The notes under the pieces: model-generated | What the model saw: the letters and a program-made list of their open reading frames with translations, nothing else | What the model was told of the DNA's origin: nothing | Databases searched by the model: none | From: Nectonema munidae | Lineage: Eukaryota > Nematomorpha > Nectonematoida > Nectonematidae | Assembly (NCBI GenBank): GCA_030549495.1 | Contig: JAUIRK010001049.1 | Coordinates: forward strand, 1 to 64,000 | Length of the DNA: 64,000 nt | Reading direction: 5' to 3' | Shown: piece after piece, positions 47,201-56,533 of the stretch | Position numbering within the stretch: the stretch's first letter is position 1 | How the letters are laid out: every line of letters starts with the position of its first letter | Translations under genes and position numbers: made by a program

Positions 47201-48391
47201 TATCCTGAAATAGACAAGGTCTCCGTCTTTTTCATAGACTATGGCAACTGGTTGGTTGTCAAGGCTGCAGAGCTGAAGGAAATGCCCTATGACTTGATGA
47301 AAATTCGTAGCCTCGTTTTTCCGTCTCGACTGTGGCAAACGAGGTTTCAAACCAAGTTGGTCCAAAACACCAAATCCTCGCATTACATCGACGAAGATGA
47401 CATCGGTTCAGAGTGCAGTACAAACAACCTCTTGAAAAAGATTATATGCGATAGATCCGTGACCGCTCGTGTTATGTCTGTTGTGAATGGGCTAGCCACG
47501 CTGATCTTGTACGATGGAGTTTATAAGCACGAGTTAAGCATGCAAGCGCCTCCTCTAAATGCCTTTTTGATCAAAAACAAATACTGCTCTTTCAAAGAGG
47601 AAACGAAACAACTGAGAACGGATCTCAATAACAGGGTATACTCCTTTAAGCAGGGAAAGAACATTGACCCTGATTTCTCTTGGAACATGCTTAACCTTGA
47701 AGATATTCCGGACCGAGATAAGTTTAGTGCTTTCGACACCAAGACGGTGCTGGGTCCTTCCAGTCCTTTGGAAGCGACGATAAAATGCCTAACAAACTCG
47801 GGTTCCTTCAAGCCGGTTTCTATTGATCAATCTTCCGTCAATTTCGTGAATCTGTCTACCACGCCACTAACTTCTAGTCCATGCATTCTCATAGCTTCCA
47901 ATATTCGCCTGAGCTCCTCTAATAAAAACATGCTCATTTCCGGGGTTTCCATGTTTCCCAGTGTGAGTGGCATGCTGGAGATATTTTGCAGCACGCTGGC
48001 TCCTCTTGCCCAATTGATTCACGACCGTGAAGAAGGGAGATGCACCTCCCTTATAGCAGGTCTAGGTCCAGACTTCTTTCCAGAACACGATTTAAATATC
48101 GAGCTGGAAAACGACTTGACAGAAAAGGACTTGCGCATGATCAACGACATAAGAACGATTTTCAACATGTACCTTGCGCACACACACGAAAAGTGTCTGG
48201 ATATCAACGTCGTTAAGAGGTACTTGAACGAACTCATGCCAAGGTACAAGCACCTCTTGTTTCAACGCTATCAGTGTTCGTCAAAGCCAAAGCAGTACAC
48301 CAAGTCCAATTGGAAGTATGGGTTGAAGAACCACGTTGAGAATATTCCTGCACACAACCTCGGCAAAATCATATATCACACTGTTTTATGA
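44213..48391 (+). CDS. spn-E: spindle-E/TDRD9 DExH helicase with Tudor domain, single exon, 1392 aa
   Basis: ATP-dependent RNA helicase of the piRNA pathway, acting in germ-line nuage in transposon silencing. Motifs in order: GSTGCGKS (residues 153-160), TQPRKLAA, the DEVH box (257-260, with ER after it), MSAT (289-292), VFLPGI, ATNLAESSITLPD (from 454), QRRGRVGR (502-509). Then come the ratchet/HA2 region with LDVRLTKLILFGHLFD and an OB-type region. A Tudor domain of about 960-1025 has FCIAQYNDFYYRAKI and VFFIDYGNW (aromatic cage candidates). DEVH instead of DEAH and a single Tudor after the helicase core are the hallmarks of spindle-E/TDRD9. Length is close to fly (about 1430) and human (about 1380) proteins. 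The frame is open from end to end, with much higher G+C than its surroundings, so it is under selection. The ATG at 44213 precedes all conserved parts. An AATAAA occurs near 48,765. Confidence 0.95.
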   Translation: MPNSLNDIYLNWFRGETTIDPKYHEYFKGIETKSAPKNVGENNESVPKNLHMLTPKTFKTFTSYNDCLTNPQTPAPESSSERREIVDSLENIEVNAENFAFTQEEISAPTNVDSVYRRYDFKDHEYGQDLPIVKHKEEILSAIAAYPVTIVHGSTGCGKSSQIPQYIIDEAASLNKECRIIITQPRKLAAIGLAQRVSQERKWPIGTLVGYKVQLHSNTCDDTRIFYVTTGILLALLVGCGKDLGISRQTFSHIILDEVHERTQEVDLILAIIKVLLHQNKIQSKVIIMSATIDIQMFTNYFSVKVGNENFDAKSLRIQGNRFNVEEYFLEDLNACLGIEVPPSVLINLNKEVSIPDEMYAIAGKIISCLDILETKSSLSNDPENYCEEANNTRDSVLVFLPGILEIKRMKRYMEEYIRSYQLDIFLLYSELPIEEQLKVFKKSSWGVRKVILATNLAESSITLPDIKYVIDFCLHKQLVSDKSTNFNLLELAWASKVNCVQRRGRVGRCSSGVVFKLITSAFYKESIQSIQTPEILRCSMESVILKVKKLGLKNPLDMLKVFLNPPNFIDVEKSLMKLKEVGALTLFCEGEADPYDGNLTFLGRVACDLPLDVRLTKLILFGHLFDCLNDCVIIAASLSLKNFFVNYSRTDAFCSYRSKMKWANSSFCDFTMTLNAYKAWKHKKELNSFCHPNPPESTWSRKMMLHADRLNECSLLIADLHNRLRTFNIFLESDPFAENNAQPKSDKHLRFKLCMAAAFYPHFFLQSAVDMNEASMQLEGLSPLSSVMLSGLPSEDAPMYSPQIEKFLQHISHPYPLKYFFISGRVYVEFPVVKTYNHHNSSLDGISPSIYEALFLKKTSQPLKVHIYPKSVSTTFMEKVLEENIKNNGRLGFKNILVTDTFFYTRIDDAEDEIDMFQFPELKSHFIDLKILHFDFNKSDILWVMDANKADQLEEIVASLNGPSLKPLPSFKCKKNAFCIAQYNDFYYRAKIMEYYPEIDKVSVFFIDYGNWLVVKAAELKEMPYDLMKIRSLVFPSRLWQTRFQTKLVQNTKSSHYIDEDDIGSECSTNNLLKKIICDRSVTARVMSVVNGLATLILYDGVYKHELSMQAPPLNAFLIKNKYCSFKEETKQLRTDLNNRVYSFKQGKNIDPDFSWNMLNLEDIPDRDKFSAFDTKTVLGPSSPLEATIKCLTNSGSFKPVSIDQSSVNFVNLSTTPLTSSPCILIASNIRLSSSNKNMLISGVSMFPSVSGMLEIFCSTLAPLAQLIHDREEGRCTSLIAGLGPDFFPEHDLNIELENDLTEKDLRMINDIRTIFNMYLAHTHEKCLDINVVKRYLNELMPRYKHLLFQRYQCSSKPKQYTKSNWKYGLKNHVENIPAHNLGKIIYHTVL

Positions 48392-49486
48392 AGTATTAGC
48401 ATCTCTTTATACTTAGATGTGCTTGAATTCTTATTTACGCCTTATAAACGTTGAAGTTAACGTAAAAATCCCTTCGGACTTTAATTACGCGTTGTGAAGA
48501 TTGAATGGGCAACGGAAAGGAACATGTTTCCCATTTTCAGGATGATGCCAAATTACGTCATCTTTGATTAAGAGGAGAGAGAGTGAAAATTTATTGAATT
48601 CCTCCACTATCTTAACAATTGAGTAGAGCCATCAACTTTTCATTGATTAACACATGGCAAAATATTTTTGCAATCGCTTAAATTGTAAGGGTAAGAAGGT
48701 TGGTTGTCCAATGTCTTCACTGACTACGAGCTATGAAGTAAGAAAAGTATTGAATTAATCTAGGAATAAAATGGAAGGTTAATTTACGAAATGCATTAAA
48801 ATTATTTACATAGATCCCCTATTTTATTCTTTGAGAAAACTATGATATCAGATCTAAATGAATTAAGTTCCGATACGTGCTGTTTATCGTCAAGGGACTA
48901 TTATCTTACAATTATGCCTACCTCACTAACTCAGTTCTCGAATGCATTATCAATAATACACCCCAAAACAAGAGTAACTTTTATCAACTGTGCTCGATTA
49001 TTATACTTCCATTTTCTGCGAAAGTGGCCTTAAATTTATATAATCTTAATTGCAATTCTCCATCTGATGTTGGAAGGATTGAATCTTTTTATAAATATCT
49101 ACGTCACAAAAGTTGAGTGATGAAAGATCAACGTACACTATCCGCAGGATATGTTTCGCCTATTGAAGAGCCATCAGCTACGCTTTGCACACTCGACTCG
49201 ACTAGTTAGTTATTCTTAAAATATATAGTCTGTGATTAATGGTGTTATCGTGATCAGTACTAGGGGTTAGACGACGCAATCTAGATAAATATATAGTAAA
49301 TACTATTTATTATCTACAGCATTATAATATAAAGGGCGTCTAAAACAGTGCCTGAGAGCATAAGTGTGCCCTCCGGGATTCAAGATTTTGCCAGCAAAGC
49401 AGTTCAAACGACTGTAATTCTAAAAATGTTCTTTTTAGTAGTCCTAAATTTTTCTCACTGGAGTTCTCTTGATATACACTTGACTC
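48392..49486. other. spindle-E 3' flank and intergenic
   Basis: AATAAA near 48,765 is a candidate poly-A signal. Overlapping plus-strand frames at 48,842-49,116 look like chance. Confidence 0.4.
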
Positions 49487-49956
49487 CAGAAGCACACATC
49501 GTATATTGGAGGGGAGGGGGCGAAGTTTTTTTTATTTTTAAAATTTATTATAAAAGAATTTTTGTCTAATGAAAATATTATTACCCGACATTATACTTGC
49601 ACTGTAAGCTCTCAATCCCGCCATAACTTCCGATGACTACACGGATTTTATCATATCAAATGACCTTGTTTGTAATTCTGATTGCATCACTACCTTCTAG
49701 CCCAGTGGTTCTCAAACTTGAGTCCGCAGTCCCCTAAAAGATCGCAAAGCAGTTCCATGGGGACCTAGAAGGGGTCACTCAGTGGATCGTCTTGCGCAAT
49801 GCACCCATATTGGGTCATTTGCCTTTTTTCCCAATAAGTCACATTTAAAATAATAAATAATTTAGTCCTTGAATCGAGAATACTATTTGTATTATTTCAT
49901 TGCTTTTCACGCCTAATTTTATAGATGTAAATGTGCATTTTTCTTAATGGCTTAAA
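49487..49956 (+). mobile_element. composite hAT-like repeat, second copy
   Basis: Begins CAGAAGCACACATCG; a second hAT-type start CAGTGGTTCTCAAACTTGAG follows at 49703. It is the reverse-orientation partner of 16860-17490 and shares phrases such as TGGATCGTCTTGCGCAA, ATATTGGGTCATTTG and TAGATGTAAATGTGCATTTT. It lacks the SINE found in the other copy and so shows the empty site. Confidence 0.65.
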
Positions 49957-52900
49957 AATGAAATATGACGACTCATACTTGAAGTGTGATTTTGCTGCAT
50001 CAACAACGTTGGGTGTCGAAGAGGAACCGTCTTCTCAAGTGTTAGCACCCGCTTTTCTAAAGCCCGACAAGCTAACGAAAATGTTTTAAAGTTCGGAAAC
50101 CATTTGAAAACCAAAGTGTCAATAGTCTTCAAAATTTTCGCTTTGTTTTTTGGTTAGTTTGTTGAGTTGGCTAATGGCAAGTTAAGTAATGAGCTAGACA
50201 GTTAGGTAGTTTTTCATTTAGTTAGTGTTAGAGTTATTGTGAAGGTCTTTTATAAAAAAAAATCGGGTATTTTCGTCCTTTTTAATATGTTTTTGAAGTA
50301 AATAATTAAGAATTTCAAATCATATACAATAAAAAGAAAGTCTTATATGAAAAAAAGAAGTAAAAATTGATAAATAATAATTAACCATAAAAAAACTCGT
50401 TTTATTCAATTAAAAATTTGAGTGTAAATTTTCTAAGATAATATAAAAAATCCATTTACTTAATGTAAACTTCTAAAAATAATAACTCATTTTTATGAAA
50501 ATTCCACTCTTTTTAGATTTCCTATTTTGATTTTCATTCATTTGTCATCTCACTTTTTTAAATATTGTTACTCTTTTGGTTTCTCACTCTTTTCAATTTT
50601 GAAATTTTTTGCCCCTCATTTGTCATGTCACTTTTGAATTCAAAATTTTTTTGTCATGTAACTCTTTTAATTTCGACCTCTTTTGAACGGCTCCCTATAT
50701 TATTGTATGGGGGAGTCTAACTACGACTCAACCTTCCTGAGATTATCCTGATTTCTTTCTGCGATTCTACTCACATTTCTTCCGAATCTGAAGGCATTTT
50801 TGTTGTAGCATTATCTAACATCGCGCACTAACCTTCTGACTATACCACATGTCTAACAGAAACTCAGCACTTGAATCCAGAAGATCGCCATGAAAATGCT
50901 TCTACCTCCTCAGAAGCGTGCCTTCAGTTAGTTCTAGCGAAACGATATCTCAGCAAAGATGCAGTGATTTTTCTCAAATGAACAGACTTTCTATTATACT
51001 ATTTAATTTACCTTATAAAAGCTATGGAAATTTTTAGTAAAAAGTTGGAAGCTTTTTAACTTGTCTATATCATTAAAAATTAAGAGGAAATTTTAAAACT
51101 ATATCTACCTCCAATAAATTGTATGAAGCAAGCAAAGAGAGGGAAGTCGTGATGATATTTTATGATACTTGTTATCTTCAGAATCAAGGCAGAAAAGTCG
51201 TTATCAAAAAATAAAATTAAGTATTGATATCTATACTGACCAAAATTATTGATGTGTGTATGGGCTTTTTCCACCCCAAAGATAATCCTGAAGTAACCGG
51301 AAAGCAGTCAGCCTGCTATAAAGTATTGAGATCTATTCATTGATTAAGTTTGTACACTAAGAATTTTTATTTATCATTTGAAATAGCTATCATTGAAATT
51401 TATGCTGAATTTTTTTATATTTCATGCAATTAAATTTGAATCTTGTGATTTCAATATTGTGAACGGATGTTTGAATTTTTTGGCGTGCTATATGAAAATC
51501 ACTCCCAATGAATTTCATTCGCTTAATTAACGAGATTTCCAAATTGTTTTGGTTTGACTGTATATCAGCGATATACTATAAAAAAATTAATGAATTTTTA
51601 TTTTTCCAATACGCTAATGTGTGGACTTTTCCATTCTGCTTACAAAAATGTGTGTAGTTTTGATTATTTTGAAAAAATTGTCCTACAACACTAATAAAGA
51701 ATTATAGTATCGATTTTACCATAAAGTGTACCTTACAAAACCACACAGATTCAAGTTTGTGCAATACATACGAATCATAAAAGGCTACACAAACTGCTGT
51801 CGATAGCAATTTAAAAATAAAATATGCTGTTGTTTAGAATTTAAAATCCTATTTTTTCTACTCGAATAACAAACTGAGTGGATATTATTGGCTTTCAATA
51901 TTTGAAATTATATCTAGCTACAGCCTTTTTATATTGTTAAACAACCAACCGGGTAATGTCTTGCTATAAGGAAAAAATATTCACAAACCTTTGTGATCTA
52001 TCGGTGAAAATGTTATATCTCGCACTGAATAAAAATGTAATAGCTGTTACTGTATGAAGCGTGGTTCTCTAGGACAGGATGTCCAATCTTTTTTTCCTGG
52101 GCAAGACAAGACAAGACAAGATTTTTTCATGGCGCAAGTCGGCATCTTAATTTATTAAAAGTTTAAAACGAAAAATTTATAAGCAAGTTTAACTTACAAA
52201 ATTTTATTCAGACGAAATAGTGATTCTGACTTTTATTTTAAAATTTTTCCAATATCTGTTTCTATTTTATATTCTGAGAATGTTATCTTCTTTGAGGATT
52301 TTTGATCTTTTTCATAGAATAAAATGATGCAGAGGAAACTGTTTCAAACATGAACACACATGGTTTAGATATATTATGGAGGATGCGTGATTTTAACTTA
52401 AAAAATGTTGAATCAACGCATTCATTTTTTATATAACCCCAACGAAGATGAAATTACTTATGTTTCCAAATGGGAACATTGGAACTTAATGGGATAAGTA
52501 TAATATAAACACATAGTTTGTGGAAAGACTTTATGTACAACAGTATTAAGGCTAGCATAGTCTAACAGAAAATTAAAATAAGCTTCCTTGGAATGGGATT
52601 GCTCCCATTCGCTCCAGTTTCAAATGTGAAAAATTATTATGTCAATAAAATCACATTATTTGGTAACTATTAATAAAAAAATTATTAAACTATAATTTCA
52701 CATTTTGAGCGTTGGTAAAGAAAGTCTTCTCTCCCGTCCAGGAAAACAGAAGAAATTTGCAAGTAACTTTTTAAAGATTGTTTTCATTTACCCACTGTCG
52801 CTTTCTGCTAAGCACCATCAGAAGAGTCAAACATTTCCAGTGTTTGTATTGCCAAGAAATTAAAAAAAATGGGGGTACTCCCCAAAAAAACCCCCACCAA

Positions 52901-53004
52901 AAATATTCCTTTCCTTAAAAAAAAAAAAAAAATAAAAGCGGGCCTTTCTTTTAAAATGAGTGGACAGCTTGTTGATTTGATGATCAACACTGGAAGGAAA
53001 AAAA
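49957..53004. other. intergenic, low-complexity patches
   Basis: No gene seen. Near 52,083-52,122 a short ACAAG tandem (AAGACAAGACAAGACAAG) occurs. Near 52,861-52,940 homopolymer runs (GGGGGTACTCCCC, a run of about 18 A) resemble the anomalous block at 25.5-26.4 kb. Confidence 0.4.
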
Positions 53005-53119
53005 GGTGAAGGCAAAGCTCCGCTTATGTCGAGCTATGAGCAAAAAAGGCTTCGTGTTGAATCGAACCAAAGACCTTTTAGTATCGAAGACAAGTGCCTA
53101 ACCAACATTATTCACGCCG
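53005..53119 (-). repeat. tRNA-derived SINE copy
   Basis: Minus strand: GGCGTGAATAATGTTGGTTA, then GGTTCGATTC, GAAGCCTTTTTTGCTCATAG and GACATAAGCGGAGC. Divergent from the 16.9 kb copy. Confidence 0.7.
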
Positions 53120-54825
53120 GCATGAGCAAGATTCATGAAACTGAAGATTCACCTTGAAAAATTTCCTAAGCGATCAATAATAACTTTTATCTTTAGAAAA
53201 ACACTAATAGCTTATAGTTATAGCGTATAGGTTTTTGCTAAATTTTTACTATAACGTCGGCAATCTTATACTATTCCAAATTATGATATATTTGTACATC
53301 AAATACAACTTAACCAGAATTTGCAAATAAAATCATCCAACCAAAGTGTTTAACGCTCTCTATCTATCTATCTCATTTCAAGTATTAAAATAGGCTAAGG
53401 GCTATTTAAACCAAGTGTATGGTTAAAAAGGAAAAGAGGATTTTTAATAGAAAGAGAGATGGTTGCGAAAATACTTATATAAAATAAAAACGAGATATCA
53501 ACATGAAGTTCTCAATATTTCATGCTGGTAGATGATGTCTAAAATTCCCAAACCAATCGTCTATATAAAGAGCATCATTTCTGTTAAATAACAACCTCCA
53601 ACTGCCGCTAAAGAAGCGGGAATTGAAAAATTTCATGGGGAGAAACGCTGATCTAAAAATCAAATCAAATATCCTGACTTATATCGATAATGGGTCTATG
53701 GACACCGGGTTAAGATTAATGTGCTGTTAGTTATCAAGTGAGATAGATTTATATTTCAATTCAAGTTCCAAATGTTCCATGGTGTATATTGCGTCTTTAA
53801 TTAACTTAGCTGTATTTATTGAAATAGTATTTTAAAACTAGTAGCATATTTATTCAAAAATGTCTTAGTCGCAAGTATTAGTAGATTGATTTTAGCACTT
53901 CAAAAAAAGCAAGATAGTAAGTATATAAGCAAATCTTTATTAATCCTCTCCTATGGATCGATTTTAAATCTTTAATCCTCTTCTAAGATGATGTCATTTT
54001 CAATATTAATTCTTCGCATTTTCCCTCTTCTCACCTTACTCTATTTACCCTAACTATCCTACACCAAACAATTAGTTTTAAAAAAAATGTTGTAACGGGA
54101 AGAAGGGGCTTCGATAAAATCAGGGAGGACTGGGTAGTAGTAGTGGAAATTCTACAATTATTCTTACTCGTGCTCCTGAGTAAAAAGTTTGCAATGTTAC
54201 CCTTATACTACAGAGTCAAAAATATTATCATAAAGCGAAATTTAAGAGCTTAGTTACATTATATGATAATTACTAATCAAATGTCAATTAAGTGTAACTA
54301 TGCTTTTTTGAAGCAAATTACCTAAAAATAAAGAGAAATATTTAATGAAGACAAAGAAAAAGCTAAAATAGAATATCAACATTAAAGCAAAGCATGTTAT
54401 TCTTAAAAATAAGATAGCTTCAATCAACCAATGAGTAAAGGAATAGCAAATATACTTGTGCACGCCCTGAGTCCGTCTCCCTTCCTTATCGTAAAGAATT
54501 AATAATTAGGCGCCCCTTCTCTCACGTTATCTTGGATAATCGCTGGTGATCGAAAAATTGAAATTGACATGTTCTTACATTTCAAGAAATAATTAATGAA
54601 TACGGATCTCTTTGTAATATTTATAGTGTAGTGAGACTATTAAAGCTCTATGTCAAATACTTTACGCAGTTTTTTTTAAATATATTGTGTGTTTGTTTTG
54701 AATTATTATCTTATTCGTCTACAAGAAACTGATTGCATAAATGAAAACTATCCCGATTTGACACACAAACCTAATTTTCTATTTCGGTATAAAAAATTGT
54801 CAAAATCTTTTTTTCTATATTTTAA
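53120..54825. other. intergenic, nothing recognised
   Basis: A/T-rich, with a short TCTA microsatellite near 53,360-53,374. Confidence 0.4.
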
Positions 54826-55712
54826 GCACATCCTCAAAATTATTGGGGGGGCGAAATTTTTTTGTTGCAATTTTCAAAATTAGTGGTCTGGAAATACCAC
54901 GGGAGACCAAATATTCAAGCAATCCTTTAAAATAGAGTGTATTCAGCGCATACCTAAAGTCCTAAATATATAAGACTACTTTATATTTTTTTTTACAAAA
55001 TTGGTGAATTTAAATACTATACTTCCAGCGAAAATATTTTAAAGTTTGCAGAATATAGACTAGTTTAAAAAAAATCCAAAATTGTTAGGGGGGTGGAATA
55101 GGCTTTTCATTTGAAAAATGAAGTAGTCCACCACGAATTGATGAAAGGATATTTGATTCATAGAGAAAACAAATAACTGAAGGTTAGATAGTTTTATGAG
55201 TGAATTTAGTCTAAAGGCAAAGAGTCTACTAGACACCCTGCGATGTTTATATGAAAAAATGTGATTGATTCAGGGGCAAGGGTATAAAATGAAGTTATAA
55301 TTGTGCAAACAAAAAATTAAGATCGCATTATTTCATTTTACTCAGCATCATTCAAAAATAGTTTAAAAGCTAAATTGATACAAGCTACAAAAAGTAAAAT
55401 AACTTTTAACATTTTGCAATGATTTGCCTTTTATAATAATTTTTAAGGAAAAAAAGTTGGACATAGCACGGAAGCCTATGGATTCGATTCCTCATCGATA
55501 CTTCGAATTTGTTCATAGTTTGACATAAGCGGTACATATAGAGTATTCTTGCTTTTAAACCGAATAGCAAGTCAAAATATTCATTCCCAAATAGTTATTA
55601 AAAAATTTCTTGACTTGAAAAAATTAAAGTTTTCAAATGTAACAAGATGAAATGACCTTTGTTGAAAAAAAAATCTTAGCCTGAGTCTAACAATATTCAT
55701 TGACATAAAATT
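54826..55712 (+). repeat. long dispersed repeat, deleted copy
   Basis: Collinear with 38983-41325 but lacks its first seven or so bases and three internal stretches (junctions near 55,045, 55,457 and 55,536). Shared phrases include TAGTGGTCTGGAAATACCAC, CAGGGGCAAGGGTATAAAAT and AATATTCATTCCCAAATA. The SINE piece (55456-55533) carries CGAATTTGTTCATAGTTTGA. Confidence 0.75.
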
Positions 55713-55764
55713 GTAACGATTGAAAACTATTTTAATTTAACTCTAAATGCAAAGTAGACAGAAG

Positions 55765-55896
55765 CAGTGAGTGGTGTAACCAGAAAAAAGTTGATAGGCG
55801 GAGGGGGGGAGGGCACAATTTAAAAACAAAAAACGTGAGCAACATTTTGTATACATAGGAGAGTGGGCACGGCCCCTCATGCCAGCTACGTCACTG
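55765..55896. mobile_element. 132-bp hAT MITE with near-perfect target duplication
   Basis: Left end CAGTGAGTGGTGTAACCAG, right end (read outward) CAGTGACGTAGCTGGCAT. These are variants of the widespread hAT end CAGTGGCGTAGC. The flanks are GACAGAAG on the left and GAGAGAAG on the right, seven of eight bases alike. No coding sequence. Confidence 0.75.
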
Positions 55897-56533
55897 GAGA
55901 GAAGAGAGCTGAATGATATAGGAGAGCAGTATTTACAAGAGAAGAGGGCTGAATGAAAGAAGAGAGCTGAATGAAAGAAGAGAGCTTGAGTGAATGATTG
56001 AGTTTTAGCAGAGAAAAACAAAGGAGACAGAAATAGAATCACTGTGACAGAAGATGAGAAAATTTAGTGGATCATCAACATGTGTTTGCTCTGTGACCTG
56101 TGTGCATATTGAAGCAATGGATTATTATTAAATAGCTCCCACGCATCGTCTGTAAAATATGTTCGATAGGAATTTCAGAGCAGCTTGGCATGATGTTTGA
56201 TTGATTCGAAGGTCTGCATTCCTTCTAGCGATCATCATAGATGTTTTATAAACAAGCACCAACTCTTACTTATAGAAAATTATTGGGGGGGGGGGGGGGG
56301 GGCTGGTTTAAGTATACCCTATTAATTGATTTTATTTTATAATAATTTCTTCGAAACTCAAAAGAAGAGAATACTATTTCTTCATTATATCGCTTTGCAG
56401 CAAAAGTGTTTTAAGAGCCTTTAAATCTCAAATCCACTGGCATGTTTTTCCAGCATATGTTATAATAATTTTTTTTATATTCGGTCAACACTAAGAAATA
56501 CGTAGTCTAATTTTGATTATTCCTTTCTACGTT
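55897..56533. other. short intergenic with simple repeats
   Basis: A degenerate GAAGAGAGCTGAAT tandem follows the MITE (55,905-55,990). A run of 18 G is at 56285-56302. Confidence 0.6.

Noticed and set aside
48842-49116. Overlapping frames downstream of spindle-E
   Set aside because: No conserved motif, and two frames overlap; treated as chance.
55743-56042. 99-codon minus-strand frame with repeated ALFFHSALF
   Set aside because: Produced by the hAT MITE and the GAAGAGAGCTGAAT tandem next to it; not a gene.
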